A stretch of 7,237 bases of DNA. Source: Nitrososphaeria archaeon (lineage in GTDB: Archaea; Thermoproteota; Nitrososphaeria; Geothermarchaeales; JDFR-13). A model generated the notes under the pieces. It saw only the letters and a list, made by a program, of their open reading frames with translations. It was not told the DNA's origin and searched no databases. The stretch covers positions 1 to 7,237 of the forward strand of contig JALSHT010000001.1 of assembly GCA_026982095.1 (NCBI GenBank), read 5' to 3'. Of this stretch, positions 1 through 4,664 are shown one piece after another; the first letter of the stretch is position 1; each line of letters begins with the position of its first letter. A program made the translations under genes and the position numbers.

Positions 1-489
1 ATAGAGGCTTACATGCAGGCTAATAGATATACATACCTTATTATAATTACCTTAGCCCAGATACCTGGATATTTAAGCGCAGTCTTTCTCGTTGATAGAG
101 TCGGGAGGAGAACCGTTCTATCTGTATATTTGTTTATGACAGCTGTCTCGAGTATTTTATTCGCCAACTCTAAGACTGTCTTGGAGCTATATACCTCTGG
201 CTTGATACTCAGCTTCTTTGATTTAGGTGCATGGGCTGCATTATATACGTATACTCCGGAGCAGTATCCAACTCATATACGTGGTATGGGCAGTGGATGG
301 GCGAGTTCAATGGGTAGGGTGGGGGGTATATTGGGTGCTATGATAGTTCCTTGGCTTGGTGGACCTGGTAACTGGTTCAATGTATTCCTGTTATTCACGG
401 TAGTTCATCTAATAGGGGCTGCGTCTTCACTTGTAGGTAAGGAATATGCTAAAAAGGAGATGCCTGAATTCGTAGCCGTTACTACATAA
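1..489 (+). CDS. MFS transporter, C-terminal part (5' end outside window)
   Basis: The reading frame is open from the first base, so this is the last 162 residues of a longer protein of the cytoplasmic membrane. Five hydrophobic segments are visible, roughly at residues 12-30, 39-57, 62-85, 104-119 and 127-147, which fits helices 8-12 of a 12-helix major facilitator. A DRVGRR motif at residues 32-37 is the loop repeated between helices 8 and 9 in the sugar and metabolite:H+ symporter groups. YTPEQYP followed by IRG and a Gly-rich GRVGG stretch is also typical of this part of these proteins. The substrate (sugar, organic acid or aromatic acid) cannot be told from this half. The stop is TAA at 487-489, followed by 128 bp of non-coding DNA, so the gene is probably transcribed separately from what follows. 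The family call is firm and the substrate is unknown. Confidence 0.9.
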   Translation: MEAYMQANRYTYLIIITLAQIPGYLSAVFLVDRVGRRTVLSVYLFMTAVSSILFANSKTVLELYTSGLILSFFDLGAWAALYTYTPEQYPTHIRGMGSGWASSMGRVGGILGAMIVPWLGGPGNWFNVFLLFTVVHLIGAASSLVGKEYAKKEMPEFVAVTT

Positions 490-552
490 CATGAGTTAGT
501 AAAAAATAATACTGAATATATTATATATGTTCGGCAGATATAAGGATATATG

Positions 553-561
553 TTAATTTAA
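553..561 (+). promoter_or_regulatory. Possible TATA box for the 618-1175 gene
   Basis: TTAATTTAA lies about 60 bp before the ATG at 618. Archaeal transcription starts about 25 bp after the box centre, so a start near 583 would give a leader of about 35 nt containing the ribosome-binding site. Another AT-rich box around 539-547 is a competing candidate, so the exact promoter is uncertain. Confidence 0.35.
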
Positions 562-566
562 ACTCC

Positions 567-599
567 TATACATACATAAATGATAATCCAGTATGTATA
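567..599 (+). repeat. 9-bp perfect inverted repeat, 15-bp spacer, upstream of the 618-1175 gene
   Basis: TATACATAC at 567-575 is matched exactly by its reverse complement GTATGTATA at 591-599. It falls between the probable TATA box and the ribosome-binding site, where an archaeal repressor operator would sit, or where a leader hairpin could form if transcription starts upstream. The arms are AT-rich and such repeats arise by chance in DNA of this composition, so the functional reading is tentative. Confidence 0.5.
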
Positions 600-607
600 A
601 GTAAGTA

Positions 608-613
608 GGTGAT
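608..613 (+). promoter_or_regulatory. Ribosome-binding site GGTGAT that fixes the start at 618
   Basis: GGTGAT complements the 3' end of archaeal 16S rRNA and lies 4 nt before the ATG at 618. The in-frame GTG at 609 sits inside this element, so it is unlikely to be the start codon. Confidence 0.75.
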
Positions 614-617
614 ATGT

Positions 618-1175
618 ATGGAAGATATCCCATATGATGAAGAATTTATAGAGGAGTTAAAAAATAGGATGGTTAAAAAATTGGGAAAATATCGGAAGTT
701 TGATGTTGAGAAGGCTGTTGAATGTTTTATACGCAAAAATATATTGTGTATAGATTATAACCCAATTGAATGTGGTGATAACCCTTTGGCTAAAGAGTTA
801 AATAGAGAATTTATCGAAGTTATAAGACAGTATAGGCCTAAAGATTGTAGTATTAGGCGTTTCGTGTATACTATTAGAACATTATATAGAAGTGTCCTTG
901 AGATAATGACTGATAACAATATGATACAGTTTCCCGTCGTTTTTTCCTTGAATCCTGAGTATTTGAAACAGCTTTATCCGTTGTTTAAACATTATAATCC
1001 TATATGTGTTGCTGTTGCGGTGGCGAGCTTAAATGTACCTGATATTCCGATAACCCGTATTTGTGATGTAATATCTTCCTCTAATAGGTTTAAAGGTTGT
1101 GATCCTGGTAGTTTAACGGGTATGGTGTATAAAGCTAGGAATATGCTGATGGAGAGGAATTTGATGCCGTATTGA
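618..1175 (+). CDS. Uncharacterised cysteine-rich helical protein (185 aa)
   Basis: I do not recognise this protein. It starts at the ATG placed 4 nt after GGTGAT, giving 185 residues. It has no signal peptide or membrane segment and appears mostly alpha-helical, with a charged N-terminal half (EEFIEELKNRMVKKLGKYRK). It has seven cysteines, many for a thermophile cytosolic protein, and three are evenly spaced as C-x7-C-x7-C near residues 34-50 (VECFIRKNILC, then IDYNPIEC). The C-terminal 60 residues (NPICVAVAVASL, then IPITRICDVI, then SLTGMVYKARNML) loosely recall a cyclin-type or helix-turn-helix arrangement such as a TFB repeat, but the similarity is too weak for a call. The gene ends 42 bp before the peroxiredoxin and could be co-transcribed with it. 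An inverted repeat in its leader region hints at regulation. It could be lineage-specific. Confidence 0.75.
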   Translation: MEDIPYDEEFIEELKNRMVKKLGKYRKFDVEKAVECFIRKNILCIDYNPIECGDNPLAKELNREFIEVIRQYRPKDCSIRRFVYTIRTLYRSVLEIMTDNNMIQFPVVFSLNPEYLKQLYPLFKHYNPICVAVAVASLNVPDIPITRICDVISSSNRFKGCDPGSLTGMVYKARNMLMERNLMPY

Positions 1176-1184
1176 TATATCAAT
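1171..1184 (+). promoter_or_regulatory. 14-bp perfect palindrome and possible TATA region before the peroxiredoxin
   Basis: ATTGATATATCAAT is its own reverse complement. It spans the TGA stop of the upstream gene (1173-1175) and is centred about 40 bp before the peroxiredoxin ATG. Its GATATAT core is a plausible TATA box: a start about 25 bp downstream (near 1203) would give a short leader holding the GGTGGT site at 1206-1211. A symmetric sequence on a TATA box is a classic archaeal repressor site, here perhaps linked to redox control. The function is inferred; only the palindrome is seen. Confidence 0.45.
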
Positions 1185-1205
1185 CGTCCCCATTTTATTT
1201 AGTTT

Positions 1206-1211
1206 GGTGGT
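1206..1211 (+). promoter_or_regulatory. Ribosome-binding site GGTGGT for the peroxiredoxin
   Basis: GGTGGT lies 6 nt before the ATG at 1218. The same element precedes the CDGSH gene, which supports a local ribosome-binding consensus. Confidence 0.7.
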
Positions 1212-1217
1212 ATTGTT

Positions 1218-1697
1218 ATGCCATCCGAGGTTCGTGAGGGGTCTCTAGCTCCTGATTTCTGTCTACCCTCTGACGATGGGAATGAATATTGTCTAAGGGA
1301 TTTCAGAGGTAAATGGGTTGTACTGTATTTTTATCCGAAGGATAATACATCTGGATGTACTAGAGAGGCTCTGGACTTTACTTCTAAGCTAAATGAATTT
1401 ATGAAGCTAGGCGCTGTGGTTATAGGGGTTAGCCCAGATTCTATAGAGAGCCATATGAAGTTTAGGATGAAGCATTCGTTGAAGGTAATACTATTGAGTG
1501 ATACGGAGCATAGGGTGTTAGAGATGTATGGTGCATGGGGTAAGAAGAAGCGGTATGGAAGGGAATATTTTGGTGTTATTAGGACTACGTTTCTAATTGA
1601 TCCTCAGGGTGTTGTAAGGAAGGTCTGGAGGAATGTTCGTGTCGCTGGTCATGTTGATGAAGTTCTTCAGAGTCTTTGGAGTTTCCATTCTCAGTAG
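1218..1697 (+). CDS. bcp: Thioredoxin-dependent peroxiredoxin, Bcp/PrxQ type, lacking the usual resolving cysteine
   Basis: This cytosolic enzyme reduces hydrogen peroxide and alkyl hydroperoxides through a peroxidatic cysteine. The 159 residues match the usual length. The start APDFCLPSDDG, the P-x3-T-x2-C active site (P40, T44, C47 in YPKDNTSGCTREA) and the catalytic arginine R122 in RTTFLIDPQG are all present. Many Bcp/PrxQ proteins have a resolving cysteine five residues after the peroxidatic one (CxxxxC); here that position is leucine (L52). The only other cysteines, C15 and C25, lie before the active site. It is therefore either a 1-Cys enzyme or uses an unusual partner. The ATG is supported by GGTGGT 6 nt upstream. 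Its last 113 bp are antisense to the tail of the nuclease-like gene on the other strand. The family call is certain; the electron donor is not known. Confidence 0.95.
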   Translation: MPSEVREGSLAPDFCLPSDDGNEYCLRDFRGKWVVLYFYPKDNTSGCTREALDFTSKLNEFMKLGAVVIGVSPDSIESHMKFRMKHSLKVILLSDTEHRVLEMYGAWGKKKRYGREYFGVIRTTFLIDPQGVVRKVWRNVRVAGHVDEVLQSLWSFHSQ

Positions 1698-2799
1698 ATA
1701 CTTCTCCCTTGAAGATTCTGTGTAGCATCTTATTTAGAGTCTCCAGTGGTACTTCGTTACTGGTGAAGTTGAAAGCTTTTGCCCAAACATCTTCCCCCAA
1801 AATCTTTTTATACATTTTCCCCCTTCCTGTTAATACGACTTTGTTGGGTATCTGGAATTCACGTCTTATATCTTCACTTAGAATCTCACTATCTATCCAT
1901 AGCTCGACTCCACCCTTCTTCCTCATCTTCCTCATTAGGAGGAATGGCTTTCCATCTGTATATGCAACGTAGTAGCGTACTTTCTTATACTCTTTCCTCC
2001 TGACTTCATTTCCAAGATTCCTAACTATTTTTAATACTGAGTTCCAGTATCTATCCATCTTCCTCTTTGTATAGCTTTTAACATTAATTTTCTTCTTATC
2101 AACTTCACTACCTTTCATAGGGGTTATAAGGAGTATCTCATTCTCCATATCTGAGGGGTCTCCATCTATATCTACATATCTCTGCATAATGACGACTTCT
2201 ATATTTCTATTAGATTTTTTCACCTCCTCTACAGCTTCAATCAACTCTCTATTGATCATGTCAATAATTAAGAGTATATTTTTTGAGGAGTTGTCCACCG
2301 CCTTCTTAATTTCAGGAATTAAATCGTCACTCTCTTTCCTTTTTCCTAAGACCTTCTCCCTAATCTTGTTGAACTTATATCTATCTTTCCTGAGCTCTCT
2401 ATATATATTCGCAGCTAGATTCCATGGATTTATCTCTTTTAGAGCATCATTAATCTTATTTAGCTGATCCCTTATGTGACTCTGTACTCCATGGCGTAGC
2501 ATCTCCATCTCTATAACCCATAATTCAACACCGCCTTGTTTGATTTTGAGTAGGAGTCCGTCTGTAATTATTTTATTGTTTATTCCTATTACCTTCTCAA
2601 TTGGGAGAATTATAGATTCATCCCCGAATATCCGGTTCAAAAGTTTTCTATACCTGCTTAGATAGTGGAACATATCAGATTCTCTTTTGAAGGGAACTCT
2701 TTTGTAAATCCTATTTTTATGTATTAGTATAGGATCTCTAACAGTTTTTTCATCTGCCTGTATCGGAAGTATCTCTTCACCGCCATCCTCTGGATGCAT
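1585..2799 (-). CDS. Probable PD-(D/E)xK-fold nuclease-like protein (404 aa)
   Basis: No named family was recognised, but the N-terminal half has the layout of the PD-(D/E)xK nuclease fold. It begins with an acidic helix (E40, D42, then a YRKLLNRIFGDE stretch) and a strand with LPIEKVI. D80 follows in TDGLLLKI, then the strand ELWVIEMEM with E97 and E99, and a helix with H108 and Q112 (HIRDQLNKI). The lysine of the ExK motif is replaced by glutamate, as in BamHI. A Rossmann-like segment follows (ILLIIDMINRELIEAV near 175-190). The C-terminal half repeats the phrase GGVELW (residues 89-94 and again in KKGGVELWID). The ATG at 2799 has no ribosome-binding site but has a TATA box 27 bp upstream, so the mRNA is probably leaderless. 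Residues 368-404 are polar and His-rich and are encoded antisense to the peroxiredoxin; the conserved protein may really end near the HRIFKG stretch. Role unknown: DNA repair, defence or a domesticated nuclease are all possible. Confidence 0.75.
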   Translation of the reverse strand: MHPEDGGEEILPIQADEKTVRDPILIHKNRIYKRVPFKRESDMFHYLSRYRKLLNRIFGDESIILPIEKVIGINNKIITDGLLLKIKQGGVELWVIEMEMLRHGVQSHIRDQLNKINDALKEINPWNLAANIYRELRKDRYKFNKIREKVLGKRKESDDLIPEIKKAVDNSSKNILLIIDMINRELIEAVEEVKKSNRNIEVVIMQRYVDIDGDPSDMENEILLITPMKGSEVDKKKINVKSYTKRKMDRYWNSVLKIVRNLGNEVRRKEYKKVRYYVAYTDGKPFLLMRKMRKKGGVELWIDSEILSEDIRREFQIPNKVVLTGRGKMYKKILGEDVWAKAFNFTSNEVPLETLNKMLHRIFKGEVSTENGNSKDSEELHQHDQRHEHSSRPSLQHPEDQLET

Positions 2800-2820
2800 A
2801 ATATAATATTATAGACCATA

Positions 2821-2830
2821 TAGAAATTAA
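2821..2830 (-). promoter_or_regulatory. TATA box for leaderless transcription of the nuclease-like gene
   Basis: Read on the minus strand this is TTAATTTCTA, centred about 27 bp before the ATG at 2799. This spacing puts the transcription start at or next to the ATG, matching the absence of a ribosome-binding site there. Confidence 0.5.
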
Positions 2831-2841
2831 GATTGATGAAA

Positions 2842-2852
2842 AAATTTATTAT
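2842..2852 (+). promoter_or_regulatory. TATA box for the MIP18-family gene
   Basis: AAATTTATTAT is preceded by an A-rich stretch that could serve as a BRE. A start about 25 bp downstream (near 2872) would leave a leader of about 18 nt with GGAG at 2878-2881 as ribosome-binding site. It lies only about 15 bp from the opposing promoter of the nuclease-like gene. Confidence 0.5.
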
Positions 2853-2889
2853 GTATTAACGGTGTTATAGTATAGATGGAGTGGTTTCC

Positions 2890-3249
2890 ATGAACCCAGA
2901 CGATATAAAAAATAGGATTGTTGATGCGCTGAGGAAGGTGCATGATCCCGAGATCCCGGTTAATGTGTATGATCTTGGGCTAGTCTACAAGATTGATGTG
3001 AATATAAATGAGAAGAAGGTCTATATAGAGATGACAATAACTTCTATTGGATGTCCCGTTGCCTACGCCATAATAGATGATGCTGAATCTTCTGTTAAGG
3101 AGGCTCTCGGAGACGATTGGAAGGTTACTGTTGAATTGGTTATGGATCCGCCTTGGACTCCAGCAAAGATTACTCCAGAAGGTAGGAAGATGCTAGAGGA
3201 TTTGTATGGTTATGATATTGTTGGAGAGTGGATTAAACAGATGACGTAA
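2890..3249 (+). CDS. MIP18/DUF59-family Fe-S cluster assembly protein (SufT/PaaD-like)
   Basis: This 119-residue protein belongs to the MIP18 (DUF59) family, small cytosolic factors that help insert Fe-S clusters into target proteins. The signature DPEIPVNVYDLGLVY is at about residues 19-33, and the conserved cysteine of the TSIGCP motif is at about residue 55. The family DPPWTP motif follows after a strand-rich stretch. The length matches single-domain members; no fused P-loop ATPase or PaaD extension is seen. An in-frame GTG at 2881 would add three residues, but it overlaps the GGAG/GTGGT ribosome-binding element (2878-2885), so the ATG at 2890 is preferred. The next gene encodes a [2Fe-2S] CDGSH protein 49 bp downstream on the same strand, which fits an Fe-S maintenance role. 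Family certain; exact client proteins unknown. Confidence 0.93.
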   Translation: MNPDDIKNRIVDALRKVHDPEIPVNVYDLGLVYKIDVNINEKKVYIEMTITSIGCPVAYAIIDDAESSVKEALGDDWKVTVELVMDPPWTPAKITPEGRKMLEDLYGYDIVGEWIKQMT

Positions 3250-3261
3250 AGTTTTTATTTT
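3249..3261 (+). promoter_or_regulatory. T-rich element: possible TATA box of the CDGSH gene and/or terminator
   Basis: AAGTTTTTATTTT directly follows the stop of the MIP18-family gene. It could be a TATA box (start near 3281, leader of about 18 nt with GGTGGT at 3285-3290) or an archaeal oligo-T terminator. A second T run (3275-3282) follows. The sequence alone does not decide between these readings. Confidence 0.35.
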
Positions 3262-3284
3262 AGAACCATTCAAAATTTTTTTGT

Positions 3285-3290
3285 GGTGGT
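3285..3290 (+). promoter_or_regulatory. Ribosome-binding site GGTGGT that fixes the start at 3299
   Basis: GGTGGT lies 8 nt before the ATG at 3299. An in-frame TTG at 3281 would place this element inside the coding region, so the shorter protein is preferred. Confidence 0.7.
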
Positions 3291-3298
3291 ATATCAAC

Positions 3299-3475
3299 AT
3301 GTCTGGAGAAGTTGTAATCAAAGGTAAGGAGAATGGGCCCTATCTAGTGATGAAGGATGGGAAGGTAGTCTTTGCACTATGCAGATGTGGACAGAGTAAT
3401 AATAAGCCTTACTGCGATGGTAGCCATAAGGGAGCTGGTTTTCAGGCATCTGAAGTAGAGCTTAAGGTTGAGTAG
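3299..3475 (+). CDS. CDGSH-type [2Fe-2S] protein (mitoNEET-like, single domain, 58 aa)
   Basis: This tiny soluble protein holds one CDGSH iron-sulfur domain. It has the C-x-C-x2-S-x3-P-x-C-D-G-S-H signature in CRCGQSNNKPYCDGSH, with ligands C28, C30, C39 and H43. Such domains bind a redox-active, pH-labile [2Fe-2S] cluster and are thought to act in electron or cluster transfer. There is no membrane anchor, unlike human mitoNEET, and only one motif, so the protein probably works as a homodimer, as family members do. It follows the MIP18-type Fe-S assembly gene. Its 3' end overlaps the oppositely oriented DUF309 gene by 14 bp. Family certain; physiological partner unknown. Confidence 0.95.
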   Translation: MSGEVVIKGKENGPYLVMKDGKVVFALCRCGQSNNKPYCDGSHKGAGFQASEVELKVE

Positions 3476-4055
3476 CAATATTATTCTCCTCTATACATCT
3501 TTTTATATCTACCGGGGTATATAGATAAGCTTCTCTTTTATCCATTATTTTCCTAACTTGGTTTTTAATGCATTCTAGATTTATCCCGTATTTGGTTTCA
3601 TCCTTACAGGGATATTCTAGGAATCTTTTGAATGCTTTTATAGCCTTATCGTATTGGCCCATTTGAATCTTTATATAGGGTATCATAAGGAGTATTAGGG
3701 CTCTAATGAATCCGTCCCCGCTACTCCTCCATATGTCCTCTAACATCTCATGTATCTCCCAATACCTACCTTGATCATATAGTCTTATGAATTCCTTTCT
3801 CCAGTGACCATAGCTTCTCTCTATACCTTCAATATATACCTTGTCAATTACATGGTATCCATTATCATTAAGGACCTTTATTATTTTGTCTAATGTGTGT
3901 GGATCTGTATTGATATCGATCTCTATGTGTTTACTATCTATTCTTAGGATCACATGTCTTATATCTTTTTTGAATGTCTCCATTAAGATACCGATTTTTC
4001 TACGTTCATTATCTGGATTTATAGTCTCTTTCGTAAGAACTATTATATACCTCAA
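3462..4055 (-). CDS. DUF309-domain protein with an N-terminal extension (197 aa)
   Basis: Residues about 82-155 form a DUF309 helical domain. The hallmark is the E100-I-H102-E103-x2-E106-x2-W109 motif (WEIHEMLEDIW), followed by RALILLMIPYIKIQMGQYDKAIKAFKRFLEY, which has the repeat-like helix pairs of the family. The conserved acidic and histidine residues suggest a possible metal site, but no biochemical role is established for DUF309. The first 80 residues are an extra alpha/beta segment with no family I can name (strands around HVILRID and HIEIDIN, a helix, then HVIDKVYIEG). The start is a TTG at 4055 preceded by GGGGAT; the first internal ATG (3983) has only a weak upstream site, so the start is moderately sure. 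Stop codons of this gene and the CDGSH gene overlap tail to tail. Confidence 0.85.
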   Translation of the reverse strand: MRYIIVLTKETINPDNERRKIGILMETFKKDIRHVILRIDSKHIEIDINTDPHTLDKIIKVLNDNGYHVIDKVYIEGIERSYGHWRKEFIRLYDQGRYWEIHEMLEDIWRSSGDGFIRALILLMIPYIKIQMGQYDKAIKAFKRFLEYPCKDETKYGINLECIKNQVRKIMDKREAYLYTPVDIKRCIEENNIATQP

Positions 4056-4100
4056 TTATATCCCCTTTTATCTCTAATTGTTATATATGATTCGTTATAA

Positions 4101-4112
4101 TTTTTATATACT
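4101..4112. promoter_or_regulatory. Shared, nearly symmetric TATA element between divergent genes
   Basis: The plus strand reads TTTTTATATACT and the minus strand AGTATATAAAAA, so both directions give a good archaeal TATA box. Rightward, a start near 4131 gives a leader of about 12 nt with GGTAGT (4133-4138) before the ATG at 4143. Leftward, a start near 4080 gives a leader of about 25 nt with GGGGAT before the TTG at 4055. A second leftward box may exist at 4081-4090. Confidence 0.5.
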
Positions 4113-4142
4113 GGGGGCCCTCTAACGTATAAGGTAGTTAAT

Positions 4143-4598
4143 ATGATAGAGTTTGTAAAGTATATCTTGATATTGACGGTGGGGTTCACATTAGGCTATT
4201 TTTATTATACACGTTTCAAGATATCCCCTGGAGGAGTGTTGGCAACCCCCTTTCTAGTATTATATACCCTTGAGGATCCCTCTATCTTCGTTATATTTGT
4301 TCTAGCTTTTGTCTCATCTATATTTGCTATTGACTTTTTTGTAAGAAGATATTTGATATATGGAAGAAGATTATTTTATCTTGCACTCTTGGTGTCACTA
4401 GTGATTTCGGCAACTCTATATATAGTCCTTAACCCTACTTTTTCGGCTGTCTTCTTCTCAATAATCGCGGGTATCATCGCATATAATAGTCATAAAGAAT
4501 TGATGAGTGGGACGGATTATATGAAGATAACGGCGGTTTGGTTTAGTGAGTTTATCATCCTCTATGTCTTCGGCTTTATTATTTATAGTATATATTAA
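4143..4598 (+). CDS. pgsC: PgsC/CapC-like membrane subunit of a poly-gamma-glutamate-type synthase
   Basis: This 151-residue protein is very hydrophobic, with about six membrane helices (roughly 4-22, 31-45, 48-67, 77-96, 99-115 and 130-150). It follows the PgsC/CapC pattern. A first helix is followed by an ISPGGVLATP segment (27-36), equivalent to the I-x-PAG-x-VVPGY of bacterial proteins. A positively charged loop RRYLIYGRRLF (68-78) matches the LYGRRRF hallmark, and GIIAYN (110-115) matches the later GLIAN motif. In bacteria PgsC is the membrane partner of the ligase PgsB in making and exporting poly-gamma-glutamate. The next gene on this strand encodes a PgsB-like ligase 66 bp downstream, which strongly supports the call. 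The match is by motif and topology, with limited identity, so the polymer may differ. The ATG has GGTAGT 4 nt upstream. Confidence 0.8.
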   Translation: MIEFVKYILILTVGFTLGYFYYTRFKISPGGVLATPFLVLYTLEDPSIFVIFVLAFVSSIFAIDFFVRRYLIYGRRLFYLALLVSLVISATLYIVLNPTFSAVFFSIIAGIIAYNSHKELMSGTDYMKITAVWFSEFIILYVFGFIIYSIY

Positions 4599-4600
4599 TC

Positions 4601-4610
4601 TTTAAAAATA
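4601..4610 (+). promoter_or_regulatory. Possible TATA box for the PgsB-like gene
   Basis: TTTAAAAATA lies just after the stop of the PgsC-like gene. A start near 4631 would leave a leader of about 34 nt before the ATG at 4665. It could allow the ligase gene to be transcribed both from the upstream promoter and from its own. AT-rich composition makes chance occurrence possible. Confidence 0.35.
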
Positions 4611-4664
4611 TCAATCAACATCCACATACCTAATGTAAATGATACGAGGGTGCCGGAGAGTACT

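Noticed and set aside
618..1175. TFB-like or cyclin-fold transcription factor
   Set aside because: Only a loose similarity in the last 60 residues; no zinc ribbon and no clear second repeat.
992..1183. Minus-strand 63-codon frame opposite the unknown 185-aa gene
   Set aside because: No recognisable domain or start signal; it is a shadow of the plus-strand gene, which has a clear GGTGAT site.
1676..2467. Plus-strand open frames of 74-98 codons opposite the nuclease-like gene
   Set aside because: They are antisense to a long gene with a coherent domain pattern, have Ser/Leu/Phe-rich sequences typical of reversed Lys/Glu/Arg-rich coding DNA, and lack ribosome-binding sites.
3841..4077. Hydrophobic 78-codon plus-strand frame opposite the DUF309 gene
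   Set aside because: It is an antisense shadow; the hydrophobicity comes from the reverse of charged codons, and no start signal was found.
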